The notes beneath the pieces were generated by a model that searched no databases, was not told where the DNA came from, and saw nothing but the letters and a program-made list of their open reading frames with translations. The position numbers and the translations under genes are program-made. Below, in pieces: positions 44,397 through 53,441 of a stretch of 64,000 bases of DNA (positions are counted from its first letter, which is position 1; each line of letters starts with the position of its first letter). Source of the DNA: Acrocarpospora pleiomorpha (GTDB lineage Bacteria > Actinomycetota > Actinomycetes > Streptosporangiales > Streptosporangiaceae); contig NZ_BLAF01000007.1 of the NCBI RefSeq assembly GCF_009687885.1, forward strand, positions 62,001-126,000, written 5' to 3'.

Positions 44397-45380
44397 ATGA
44401 CCTCTCCCGCGAAGTCCACCAACCCGCTCGAACGTATGCTGTTTGAGGTCAAGCGTACGATCGTCGGCCAGGATGTGCTGCTGGAACGCATGGCCGTGGC
44501 CCTGCTCTCCGGCGGTCACCTGCTCGTCGAGGGCGTGCCCGGCCTGGCCAAGACGCTCGCCGTCAAATCGCTCGCCGCCGCGATCGCCGGGCAGTTCCAG
44601 CGGATCCAGTTCACTCCCGACCTCGTCCCGGCCGACCTCATCGGCACGCGGATCTACCATCAGCACTCCGGCGAGTTCCGTACCGAACTGGGGCCGGTCT
44701 TCGCGAACCTGCTGCTGGCCGATGAGATCAACCGCGCTCCGGCCAAGGTGCAGAGCGCGCTGCTCGAGGTGATGCAGGAGCATCAGGTCACCATCGGCCG
44801 CGAGACGTTCCGGGTGCCTGAGCCGTTCCTGGTCATGGCGACCGAGAACCCGATCGAGTCGGAGGGCACCTATCCGCTGCCCGAGGCGCAGGTGGACCGG
44901 TTCATGATGAAGGTCGTCGTCGACTACCCCGGCGGCGCCGAGGAGCACGCGATCGTCGACCGTGCGCTCAGGCCGCCGGAGCCGACGCAGGCGATGCTCA
45001 CCACCGACGACCTGATCCGGATGCAGGCACGCGTGCGGGAGGTGTACGTCGACCCCTCCATCGTCGACTACGCCGTACGCCTGGTCACCGTGACCCGCGC
45101 CCTGGGCAACGCCGGGCTCGGCCAGCTGGAACGGTATGTCAACTACGGCGCCAGTCCCCGCGCCTCGATCGCGCTCGTGATCGGCGCGCGCACCCTCGCG
45201 TTCCTCCGCGGCCGCGGCTACGTGCTCCCCCACGACGTCGTCGAACTCGCCCTCGACGTGCTGCGCCATCGGATCGTGCTCTCCTACGAGGCCCTCGCCG
45301 ACGACGTCGACGCCGACACGATCGTGACGAGCGTGCTCGGGGCCGTACGCATGCCCGATGCCGTTCTCCAGGACCGCTGA
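44397..45380 (+). CDS. MoxR-family AAA+ ATPase
   Basis: 327 aa. Walker A GVPGLAKT (46-53), Walker B LLLADE (105-110), sensor 1 MATENP, and the arginine-containing PLPEAQVDRFM block. MoxR ATPases act as chaperones for VWA-domain proteins, and the next three genes are DUF58 and two VWA proteins in the standard order. It is cytoplasmic and probably hexameric. ATG 44397, 11 bases after the protease gene. The stop is followed 4 bases later by the DUF58 start. Confidence 0.92.
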   Translation: MTSPAKSTNPLERMLFEVKRTIVGQDVLLERMAVALLSGGHLLVEGVPGLAKTLAVKSLAAAIAGQFQRIQFTPDLVPADLIGTRIYHQHSGEFRTELGPVFANLLLADEINRAPAKVQSALLEVMQEHQVTIGRETFRVPEPFLVMATENPIESEGTYPLPEAQVDRFMMKVVVDYPGGAEEHAIVDRALRPPEPTQAMLTTDDLIRMQARVREVYVDPSIVDYAVRLVTVTRALGNAGLGQLERYVNYGASPRASIALVIGARTLAFLRGRGYVLPHDVVELALDVLRHRIVLSYEALADDVDADTIVTSVLGAVRMPDAVLQDR

Positions 45381-45384
45381 TCCG

Positions 45385-46266
45385 ATGCGCGCCCCCGAGA
45401 AACTCCTGCTCCGCCTGGAATGGCGGGTCGTCCGCCGTCTCGACGGGCGGCTTCAGGGCGGCCACCGTACGGTCCACCGAGGGGCGGGGATCGACTTCGC
45501 CGGGCTGCGCGCGTACGTGGAGGGCGACGACGCGCGCCATATCGACTGGAACGTCACCGCCCGGCTGAACGAGCCGCACCTCAGGCTGTTCAACGAGGAT
45601 CGCGAGATGACGGTCTGGCTCGTGCTCGACCGGTCGGCGTCGATGGCGGCGGGCCGGCCGGGACGCGGTAAGCACGAGGTCCTCGCCGAACTCGCGCTCG
45701 TCCTCGCCCGGCTGTTCTGCCGCAGCGGGAACCGCGTCGGCGCCCTGCTCTTCGACACGGGCGTGCTGCGGGTCGTACCGCCCGGCACGGACCGCAGGCA
45801 CGTGCTGCGCATCGGCGCCGAGCTGGACCGCACCGCCGCCGCGAGCAGCGGCCAGACGACCGATCTGGCCGCGATGCTGGACGCGGTCGCGCGCCTCGCC
45901 CGCCGCCGCAGCCTGGTCGTCGTCGTCTCCGACTTCATCGGCGACGGCGACTGGGAACGCTCGCTGCTGCGCCTGGCGCGACGGCACGAGGTCGTCGCCC
46001 TCCGCATCGTGGACACGGCGGACGACGAGCTGCCGGAGGCCGGGCTCATCGTGGTGGAGGACGCGGAGACCGGCGAGCAGCTCATCGTCGACTCCGGCGA
46101 TCCGCTGTTCCGGGTCCGCTTCCGTGAGGCCGTCGACGCGCGCGACGCCCGGCTGGCGGACGGCATGCGCGAGGCGGGGGTGCCGGTCCACCGCGTCGAC
46201 ACCGATCGCGATCTCGCCGAGGCGCTCGTCGAGGTCGTCGCCCGAACCCGGGACCGGCGCACGTGA
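45385..46266 (+). CDS. DUF58 (VWA-like) protein of the MoxR operon
   Basis: 293 aa. The DUF58 signature GAGIDFAGLRAYVEGDDARHIDWNVTARLNEPHLRLFNED leads into a degenerate VWA domain (LVLDRSASMAAG with DxSxS). No membrane helix is present, so it is cytosolic or peripheral and a probable MoxR client. Start at ATG 45385; an in-frame ATG at 45358 inside the moxR end is possible. Its TGA overlaps the next GTG start. Confidence 0.88.
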   Translation: MRAPEKLLLRLEWRVVRRLDGRLQGGHRTVHRGAGIDFAGLRAYVEGDDARHIDWNVTARLNEPHLRLFNEDREMTVWLVLDRSASMAAGRPGRGKHEVLAELALVLARLFCRSGNRVGALLFDTGVLRVVPPGTDRRHVLRIGAELDRTAAASSGQTTDLAAMLDAVARLARRRSLVVVVSDFIGDGDWERSLLRLARRHEVVALRIVDTADDELPEAGLIVVEDAETGEQLIVDSGDPLFRVRFREAVDARDARLADGMREAGVPVHRVDTDRDLAEALVEVVARTRDRRT

Positions 46267-47204
46267 ACCTCTATCTTCTCGCCCTCGGCCTGCTCGTCAC
46301 CGCCGCGCTCGCCGCCGCGGCCGTCGTCTTCGCCCGCCGCCGGTCGGCCGCATGGGCCGCCGCCGGAATCACCGCGCCGAACCGCCGCCGTACGCAACTG
46401 GGCACCGGGTTCACCCTCGGCGGCCTCGCGGTTCTCGCCATCGCCGTCGCCGGTCCGACCGCGTCCGTGCCCGTGCCCCGCGCCTCGGGTACGGTCATCC
46501 TGGCCATGGACGTCTCCGCGAGCATGGGCGCCGACGACATCGCGCCCACCCGGCTCGCGGCCGCGCAAAAGGCGGCACGGTCGTTCATCCAGGCGCAGCC
46601 GGCCAGCGTCGACATCGGCGTCGTGGCGTTCGAGCGGGGCGCGCTCACCACCGCGCGTCCGGACGCCGACCACTCCGCCGCCCTGGCGGCGATCGATCGT
46701 CTGAAGGTCACCGGCGGCACCTCGCTGGGGAGCGCCATCATCGCCTCGCTCTCGGCGATCACCGGCAAGAGGGTCGCCATCGGACGCGACGGCGCCACCC
46801 CTGACATCGGGTACTGGCCCTCGGCGACCATCGTGATGTTCACCGACGGCCAGGACCTGGGCGGGAACCTCGACGACGCCGTGGCGGTGGCCGAGCAGGC
46901 GGGCGTGCGCATCCACACCGTCGGCATCGGCACCACCGCCGGAACCGCGGTGAAGGTCGACGGATTCAGCCTGCAGACCGCGCTCGACGAGGACGCGCTC
47001 ACAGCGATCGCGCGGGCCACCCGCGGCACGTACTATCCCGGCTCCGACGCGGGCGGGCTCGACGGGGTCGCCTCGACGATCGATCTGCGGCTCACCGTCA
47101 GCGACGAGCCGCTTCCCCTCGCCGGCGCGTTCATCGCGGTCGCCCTCGTCCTGCTCATCGCGGGGTCGGCGCTCACCGTCTTCCGTACCGGGCGGGTGGT
47201 CTGA
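46263..47204 (+). CDS. Membrane-anchored VWA protein (BatA-like)
   Basis: 313 aa. Two N-terminal membrane segments (about 3-25 and 48-66), then a VWA domain with intact MIDAS DVSASMG and later TDGQD, then a C-terminal membrane helix (about 286-306). The GTG start overlaps the DUF58 stop by 4 bases. By analogy to Bat proteins it presents a metal-binding adhesion domain outside the membrane as part of an envelope-stress or assembly complex driven by MoxR. Confidence 0.88.
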   Translation: MNLYLLALGLLVTAALAAAAVVFARRRSAAWAAAGITAPNRRRTQLGTGFTLGGLAVLAIAVAGPTASVPVPRASGTVILAMDVSASMGADDIAPTRLAAAQKAARSFIQAQPASVDIGVVAFERGALTTARPDADHSAALAAIDRLKVTGGTSLGSAIIASLSAITGKRVAIGRDGATPDIGYWPSATIVMFTDGQDLGGNLDDAVAVAEQAGVRIHTVGIGTTAGTAVKVDGFSLQTALDEDALTAIARATRGTYYPGSDAGGLDGVASTIDLRLTVSDEPLPLAGAFIAVALVLLIAGSALTVFRTGRVV

Positions 47205-48245
47205 ATGTCCTTCACATGGCCCTGGGCGCTGCTCGCCCTCCTGGCCGCCCCGCTGGTGTTCGCGATCTGGTGGCTGACGCGGCGGCGACGCCGGCGCGCC
47301 GCGATCCGGGTCACCTCGGTCGCGCTGGTCCGGGTGGCGCTGCCCGGACGCGTCCGCTGGCGGCGATGGATCCCGGCGGCGCTGCTCGCGGCGGGGCTCG
47401 CCGTGCTCGGTCTTGGGGCCGCGCGCCCGCAGGCGACCGTACCGGTCCCGATGGACTCGGCGACGATCCTGCTCTCCCTCGACATCTCGGGCTCCATGTG
47501 CTCCACCGACGTGGACCCGAACCGCATCACCGCCGCCACGGAAGCCGCCGCGGACTTCATCCGGTCCCAGCAGGGCGGGCCGCGCATCGGCCTGGTCACC
47601 TTCGCGGGCAGCGCGGGCCTCATCGTCCCCCCGACCGATGACACGCAGGCGCTGCTCGACGCGCTCGAGGACCTGGTCACCTCCCGTGGCACCGCGATCG
47701 GCCAGGCCATCCTCGCCTCGCTCGACGCCATCGCGGAGGTCGATCCCTCGATCGCCGCGATCGGCGCCGAGCCCGCGGACCGTGGCCCGGGTTATGCGAG
47801 CAGTGCGATCGTCGTGCTCACCGACGGTGCGAACACCCAGGGCGTCGACCCGCGGACCGCCGCCCAGGAAGCCGCTCTCCGCCGCGTACGCGTCTTCACC
47901 ATCGGGTTCGGCACCTCCACACCCGCGCCCATGGTGTGCGACAACTCGCAGTTCGACGGCGGCTTCGGCTTTCCCGGCCGCGGCGGCTTCGACCGGGGGC
48001 GCGGCCGGCTGGCCATCGACGAGAACGCGCTCCGCCAGGTCGCCGACACCACGGGAGGGACGTACTACCGCGCGCAGAACGCCGACCAGCTCCAACAGGC
48101 CCTGGGCAAGCTGCCGGGCACGTTCACCGTCGTCCACGAGCATCTCGACATCGCCGCCTGGTTCGCCGGCGCCGGCGGCCTCCTCATCGCGGCCGCCGTC
48201 GCGCTCTCACTTTGGTGGAACAACCGGCCCGCTCGCCGGAACTGA
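47205..48245 (+). CDS. Membrane-anchored VWA protein (BatB-like)
   Basis: 346 aa. Same architecture as its neighbour: membrane helices near 5-24 and 56-74, VWA domain with MIDAS DISGSMC and TDGANTQG, and a C-terminal helix (about 318-340). It carries a Gly/Phe/Arg-rich insert (FDGGFGFPGRGGFDRGRGR, about 247-265) not present in the preceding protein. ATG directly abuts the stop of the BatA-like gene. It is the last gene of the operon; no BatC/D/E-type genes follow. Confidence 0.88.
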   Translation: MSFTWPWALLALLAAPLVFAIWWLTRRRRRRAAIRVTSVALVRVALPGRVRWRRWIPAALLAAGLAVLGLGAARPQATVPVPMDSATILLSLDISGSMCSTDVDPNRITAATEAAADFIRSQQGGPRIGLVTFAGSAGLIVPPTDDTQALLDALEDLVTSRGTAIGQAILASLDAIAEVDPSIAAIGAEPADRGPGYASSAIVVLTDGANTQGVDPRTAAQEAALRRVRVFTIGFGTSTPAPMVCDNSQFDGGFGFPGRGGFDRGRGRLAIDENALRQVADTTGGTYYRAQNADQLQQALGKLPGTFTVVHEHLDIAAWFAGAGGLLIAAAVALSLWWNNRPARRN

Positions 48246-48267
48246 TTGATCAGGCCTCTTATCAGAT

Positions 48268-48292
48268 TGTTCAACAATACTTACATTGAACA
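48268..48292. promoter_or_regulatory. Inverted repeat before the SPFH gene
   Basis: TGTTCAA-N11-TTGAACA, perfect 7-base arms ending one base before the ATG. The surrounding 50 bases are markedly AT-rich. It could be an operator overlapping the ribosome-binding region or promoter. Confidence 0.45.
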
Positions 48293-48293
48293 T

Positions 48294-49268
48294 ATGACCA
48301 GACTATCGATCGGTGTCTTGATCGCTGCCCTGACCGGGCTCACCGCGCTGATCACGTACGCGACCGGGTTCACCCACACGGACGCGGGAGTCGTCGCCGT
48401 CATCCGCGACGGCGGCCCACTGGACGAGAGCGGCATCCGCCAGGTCCTCAACCCGGCCACCGGGCCCACCTGGACCGGGTTCTGGTCCACCGCGCACACC
48501 TACCCGGCCCAGCAGCGCATCTACACGATCACCTCGGACGCCAAACGGGCCACCACGCTCGGCGTGGACGAGGTCATCGTGCCCACGGGCGACGGCGTCA
48601 ACGTGGGAGTGGAGGGCACTCTCTATTTCACGCTCAACCTCGACCACGAGACCCTCAAAGCCTTCGACGACCGGTACGGAACCCGCACCTACATCGGCGA
48701 AGACGATGACATGCTCTACGCCTGGGACGGCGACGAAGGCTGGAGTGCCTTCTTCGGCCAAGCGGTCCGCCCGGTCATCTACAACACGCTGCGCGTGCAG
48801 CTCGGGGCCCTGCGCTGCCAGGAGCTGGTGCCCACCTGCGCCTTCCTCAACGGCGCCGACACCCCCGAGCCGAGCACCGGCCTGGCCAACCTGGCCCGGG
48901 TGCAGTCCGGGGTCAACGCCAGCCTGGAACGGGAGATCCAGGCCATGCTGGGCGGGCCGTACCTGACCGGATTCCGGTTCAACCTGGTCCGGATCACCCT
49001 GCCCGGCGAGGTCCAGCAGAGCATCACCACCGCCCAGGGCGCGCAGGCGGGCATCCGCGAGGCCGAGGCCAAAGCCGAGCAGGCCGAGATCGACGGCAGG
49101 GCCCTGGTGAGCAGCGCCGAGGCCGAGGCGGAGGCCAACCGGGCCCGCCAGAAGGGCTACCAGGCCTGCCCCGCCTGCGTGGAGATCGACAAGATCAGAG
49201 CGCTGCCGGACGGCATCACGGTCTACGCCCCCGGAAATCCCGACGGCGTGGACGCCTCCGGCAAGTAG
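48294..49268 (+). CDS. SPFH/Band-7 family membrane protein
   Basis: 324 aa from ATG 48294. N-terminal membrane helix (about 3-22), a Band-7 domain with VIVPTGDGVNVGVEGTLYFTLN and VRPVIYNTLRVQ, then the typical helical stretch with TTAQGAQAGIREAEAKAEQAEIDGRALVSSAEAEAEANR. The tail carries a CPAC pair (YQACPACVEIDKIRALPDG), unusual for this family. Prohibitin/stomatin-like proteins form membrane rings that organise microdomains. It starts 49 bases after the VWA operon and has its own putative regulatory repeat. Confidence 0.85.
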   Translation: MTRLSIGVLIAALTGLTALITYATGFTHTDAGVVAVIRDGGPLDESGIRQVLNPATGPTWTGFWSTAHTYPAQQRIYTITSDAKRATTLGVDEVIVPTGDGVNVGVEGTLYFTLNLDHETLKAFDDRYGTRTYIGEDDDMLYAWDGDEGWSAFFGQAVRPVIYNTLRVQLGALRCQELVPTCAFLNGADTPEPSTGLANLARVQSGVNASLEREIQAMLGGPYLTGFRFNLVRITLPGEVQQSITTAQGAQAGIREAEAKAEQAEIDGRALVSSAEAEAEANRARQKGYQACPACVEIDKIRALPDGITVYAPGNPDGVDASGK

Positions 49269-49309
49269 AGATTCGACAACGAGGACGAACTAGTGATTTT
49301 CTGCTGACT

Positions 49310-50002
49310 GTGAGTGAACCAAACTCCTCGGACGCGTACGAGGAGACCCGCCCGATCCGGGTCCGCAGCAGTACGGCCGAGTGGGCCGCGGCGATCCTGC
49401 GGCAGCGGGTCACCCAGGGTGGCCTGCTGCCCGGCAGCCGTCTGATCGAGGACGAGCTGGCCGCCGAGCTGGAGGTCTCCCGCAACACCCTGCGGGAGGC
49501 TTTCCGCCTGCTCGGCCACGAGCGACTGCTGGAACACAAGCTCAACCGGGGCGTCTACGTCCGCGTCCTCTCCCCGGCCGACGTCGCCGACATCTACCGG
49601 GTCCGGCGCCTGATCGAGGGCGCCGCCGTCCGCCGGCCGGACAAGGACCCCCTCTCCCTGGCCGCTCTCCGGGACGCGGTCTCCGCCGCCGAGACGGCCG
49701 CCGCCAACGACCGCTGGTTCGACGTCGGCACCGCCGACCTGCGCTACCACCAGATCATCGCCTCCCTCAACGGCAGCCGGCGCCTGAACACGATGATGTC
49801 CCAACTCCTCGCCGAACTCCGCCTGGTCTTCCACGCCATGGACCCACACGCCCTGCACGCGCCCTTCCTCCCGCGCAACCGCGAACTACTGACCCTGCTG
49901 GAATCCGGCCAGGACACCGAGGCCGAACACCTGCTCGCGACCTATCTGAACGAGGCCGAACGACTGCTCCTGTCCGCGTACGCCCAGACCACGACCGGGT
50001 GA
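49310..50002 (+). CDS. GntR-family regulator (FadR/FCD type)
   Basis: 230 aa from GTG 49310. Winged HTH (about 15-85: WAAAILRQRVTQGGLLPGSRLIEDELAAELEVSRNTLREAFRLLGHERLLE) is followed by an all-helical FCD ligand domain (about 95-225), with DIYRVRRLIEGAAVRR and the metal/ligand-binding His/Asp pattern FDVGTADLRYHQII. It usually controls carboxylate or amino acid catabolism. The target here is unclear because neighbours are unrelated. Confidence 0.85.
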   Translation: MSEPNSSDAYEETRPIRVRSSTAEWAAAILRQRVTQGGLLPGSRLIEDELAAELEVSRNTLREAFRLLGHERLLEHKLNRGVYVRVLSPADVADIYRVRRLIEGAAVRRPDKDPLSLAALRDAVSAAETAAANDRWFDVGTADLRYHQIIASLNGSRRLNTMMSQLLAELRLVFHAMDPHALHAPFLPRNRELLTLLESGQDTEAEHLLATYLNEAERLLLSAYAQTTTG

Positions 50003-50008
50003 GCCCGG

Positions 50009-50863
50009 GTGCATCATGATGCAGGCATACGATTTCGCAGAGTGAGCGAGAATGTCGGCGAACCTTTCTTTTTCAAGACCCACCACCCGCACAACCGGGT
50101 CGTGGGCGGCGGCTTTTACAGCGGCTTCGCCTCGCTGCCCGTCTCCGAGGCGTGGAAGTTATTCGGCGAGGGCAACGGCGCCGGCAGCCTCGCCGAGATG
50201 CGCCTGCAAATCAGCCGGTACCGCAAACAGCCCATCGCCCCCGGCGAGGACCCGGTCATCGGCTGCGTCATCATCCGCGATATCACCTTCTATCCCCAGG
50301 CACTGATCGCCGACCCGCCCCCGGACTTCGCGTCCAACATCGTCCAGGGCAAGAGCTACGACCTCGCGATCCACCCGGCCGCCGACTATTTCCACGACCT
50401 GCTCTACCGGATGGGCATCCAGGTTGAGATCGACCTGTCCGAACCCTGGCACCGCGACGGCCCCGTCTTCGGCGACCCCCGCCTCGCGCCCCGACGCCTC
50501 GGCCAGCAGGCGTTCCAAGCCGTCGTCCTGCACGCCTACGACCGGCGCTGCGCCATCACCGGCGACAAGATCCGTCCCGTCCTGCAGGCCGCCCACATCC
50601 GCCCCATCACCCGCGGCGGTGCGCACCGCCTCGATAACGGCCTGCTCCTCCGCTCCGACGTGCACACCCTCTACGACGCCGGGTACCTCGCCGTCGACCC
50701 TAAACATCGGCTCCTGGTCAGCCCCCGGCTCCGGGAGGAGTTCGGCAACGGTGAGGAGTTCTACCGCCGCGCCGGACACGAGATCGGGCTCCCCCAACGC
50801 CCGCAGGACCGGCCTGACCGCGACATCCTCGAATGGCACCTCGACGAGGTCTTCCTACGCTGA
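50009..50863 (+). CDS. HNH endonuclease, possibly lacking its N-terminus
   Basis: 284 aa from ATG 50009; a GTG at 50042 is an alternative start. The C-terminal HNH nuclease (about 165-225) has CAITG, AAHIRPITRGGAHRLDNGLLLRSDVHTLYDAGY. The N-terminal domain begins abruptly at EPFFFKTHHPHNRVVGGGFYSGFASLPVSEAW. From memory, full-length relatives carry about 40 more residues before this block, so the 5' end may have been lost or the start lies in a non-obvious codon. The family is a putative restriction-type nuclease without a methylase here. Confidence 0.75.
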   Translation: MHHDAGIRFRRVSENVGEPFFFKTHHPHNRVVGGGFYSGFASLPVSEAWKLFGEGNGAGSLAEMRLQISRYRKQPIAPGEDPVIGCVIIRDITFYPQALIADPPPDFASNIVQGKSYDLAIHPAADYFHDLLYRMGIQVEIDLSEPWHRDGPVFGDPRLAPRRLGQQAFQAVVLHAYDRRCAITGDKIRPVLQAAHIRPITRGGAHRLDNGLLLRSDVHTLYDAGYLAVDPKHRLLVSPRLREEFGNGEEFYRRAGHEIGLPQRPQDRPDRDILEWHLDEVFLR

Positions 50864-50974
50864 GGCGCCCCGATCATCTAGTCGGTAGGCCTCCCAGCAC
50901 AACCACGATCACCTACCTGTGCCGGTCTCCCGCCCACCGACCGCGCCTGTAAGCCCGTCACCGGCCTCGCCGGC

Positions 50975-52360
50975 TTATATCCCGCAGGAGCTCGTGCCCG
51001 GTGGTGTAGCTCGGAGGAATCGGAGTGCTGCCGCGCCGGAGAGGTAGGCGATCAGGTATGGGGTCGGCCACCCGAACAGGGTGGGGGTTGTGCTGGGTAG
51101 CAGGCTGTTGCCGAGCATGCCCAGGATGACGCCGGCGAATCCTGCCACGACCAATGCGAGGCGTGGCGCTGGGCGGCGCGCTGCTTGGATCAGGCTGGGC
51201 GGGATCCAGTTGGGGGGTCGGGCTCGGCGGCGGGTGCCACGGACCTCGATCGGTCCGAAGATCGCGACCAGGAGCGCGAGCATGAGGGTGAACATGAGCA
51301 GCAGGGGGAGTCGCCCGGCGAACCAGGCCGCCGAGCCGACGCTGGGGGTGGGCAGGACGCCGGCGAAATTCAGTGTGGCCAGGAGCAGGATCGCGGCGGT
51401 GATATGCCACAGGAAGATCGTCAAGATCACCGCGTTGACGGCGATCACCGCCAGCCACGCGCGCGAGTGCCGCAGCCATCGCTCAGCCCGGTCACGCAGC
51501 AGCAGCGCCGCCCCGAGTTGGACGGCCGCCACCGCCAGCAGAGCCAGGCTCGGCGGCGACATGTTGTGCAGCCGCTCCCCCGGCACGTCGATCATGCTGA
51601 TCGGGTACGGGCCGACAAGCGTGAGCAGCAGCAACGCGCCGGACCCGCCGAACAGCAGCGGCAGCGCCACGCGGTTCCGGGACGCCAGCAGGCCGTCGCA
51701 CCAGGCGAACCCCATCTGGTGGATGGCCAGCCAGCCGAACAGGAAGTTGCCGTTGCCCCAGGACGGCTCGCCGAGAAGGCGGGCGAGGTCGCCGGCGGCG
51801 ACGAGGCCGACCAGCACGACCGGAACCGCCAGGCCATACCGGCGGTGCAGGGCGTACATCACCGGGGTCAGCACCACCACGACCAGGTACGCCACGAGGA
51901 ACCAGAGCGGAATCGAGGCGAACCACACCACCAGGCGAACCCGGGCGGGGCGGGCGTCGAACAGGCGGGCGACCAGCGCGCCACCGGCCATGACCAGCAC
52001 CAGGGTGGAGGTCGGGCGGATCAACCGGCCGCCCCGGTGGAGCAGCCATTCCGTCGCGTTTCCGCCTCGCCGGCGTTCGGCCGCCAGCGACAGCGCGTTG
52101 GCGTACCCGCCGACGAGGAAGAACACCGGCATCACCTGCGCCACCCAGGTGATCGGATATGCCCAGGGCAGGTCGGGCAACGCCGACCGGGCGGTCAGCT
52201 CGCCGTGCTCGTCGTGGCCGACCACTGTCACCAACCAGTGCCCTAGGACCACGGCGAGGATGGAGATTCCCCGCAGTAGATCGATGAACCGCTCGCGCGA
52301 CGGCGGCGTCTGTTCAGCGCGCCGCCGAACACCTCGCAACGCGGCACCCAAACCGTCCAT
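50975..52360 (-). CDS. Acyltransferase 3 family membrane protein
   Basis: 461 aa with about ten membrane helices. The N-terminal FIDLLRGISILAVVLGHWLV carries the conserved His/Arg region of acyltransferase-3 (OafA/NodX-like) enzymes, and MPVFFLVGGYANA and RLIRPT follow. It acylates an unknown sugar or lipid acceptor at the membrane. ATG at 52360. It stands alone, convergent with the HNH gene. Confidence 0.82.
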   Translation of the reverse strand: MDGLGAALRGVRRRAEQTPPSRERFIDLLRGISILAVVLGHWLVTVVGHDEHGELTARSALPDLPWAYPITWVAQVMPVFFLVGGYANALSLAAERRRGGNATEWLLHRGGRLIRPTSTLVLVMAGGALVARLFDARPARVRLVVWFASIPLWFLVAYLVVVVLTPVMYALHRRYGLAVPVVLVGLVAAGDLARLLGEPSWGNGNFLFGWLAIHQMGFAWCDGLLASRNRVALPLLFGGSGALLLLTLVGPYPISMIDVPGERLHNMSPPSLALLAVAAVQLGAALLLRDRAERWLRHSRAWLAVIAVNAVILTIFLWHITAAILLLATLNFAGVLPTPSVGSAAWFAGRLPLLLMFTLMLALLVAIFGPIEVRGTRRRARPPNWIPPSLIQAARRPAPRLALVVAGFAGVILGMLGNSLLPSTTPTLFGWPTPYLIAYLSGAAALRFLRATPPGTSSCGI

Positions 52361-52409
52361 GTCGTAAGTGCCTCGTGATAGTGGGCGACACCAGACCCCT
52401 ACCCGCTCG

Positions 52410-53168
52410 TCACCCGTTCACTTTCGTGGTGGTGAGCTCTTGGGCGAAGTCGGCTGTTTCGAGGCGGCTCTTGACCCAGCTGAGGTAGCGGGCCGCGTCG
52501 GCGCCGTCGACGATCCGGTGGTCGTACGACAGGGCGAGGTACGCGATCGACCGTAGCGCGATGATCTCGTTGCCCTCGGCGTCGCGGACGGCGGCGGGGC
52601 GGCTGACGACGGCGCCGGTGCCCAGGATGGCCGACTGGGGGTGGTTGATGATCGGGGTGTCGAACAGTGCCCCGCGGCTGCCGGTGTTGGTGATCGTGAA
52701 GGTGCCTCCCGACATGTCGTCGAGCGACGCCGTTCCGTCGCGGGTGCGGCTGGCGAGGTCGTCGATGGCGTGCGCGAGTTCGGCAAGGCTTTTCGCACCG
52801 GCGTGCTTGATGACGGGGACGTACAGGCCCTTGTCGGTGTCGACGGCGATGCCGAGATGCTCGGCGTCGGGGAAGGTGACCGTGCCTTCCTCGAGGTTCA
52901 GGGTCGAGTTGACCAGCGGGTAGACCTGCAGGGCCTCGACGGCCGCTTTGGCGAAGAAGGGGAGGAAGGAGAGTTTGACGCCCTCGCGGCGTGCGAAGGC
53001 CGCCTTGTGCTGGTCGCGCAACGCGGCGATGCCGGTGACGTCCACCTCGACGACCGTGGTCAGCTGGGCCGAACCCTGCAGTGACTCCATCATGCGGCGG
53101 GCGATGGTCTTTCTCAGCCGGGTGAGCTTCGCCGTGGTCCCGCGCAGGGGCGAAGGCGTGATGATCAT
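52410..53168 (-). pseudogene. 2-oxoacid dehydrogenase E2, catalytic domain only
   Basis: 252 aa corresponding to the C-terminal acyltransferase domain of dihydrolipoamide acyltransferases. It opens with LRGTTAKLTRLRKTIARRMMESLQGSAQLTTVVEVD and contains NTGSRGALFDTPIIN and the catalytic YDHRIVDGAD. The lipoyl domain(s) and the E1/E3-binding domain that precede this in all functional E2 proteins are absent. It could still be translated from ATG 53168, but without lipoyl-lysine it cannot work in a normal complex. It is next to an E3 fragment, so the pair looks like the remains of an lpd-sucB type operon. Confidence 0.7.
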
Positions 53169-53190
53169 CGTTCTCTTCCTGGTCAGGGGG

Positions 53191-53418
<228 letters not shown>

Positions 53419-53441
53419 TCACCCTTCTCGATGGTGTTTAC

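Noticed and set aside
45453..48143. 896-codon - strand frame across the MoxR/VWA operon
   Set aside because: It spans three well-supported + strand genes with overlapping starts; no recognisable domain.
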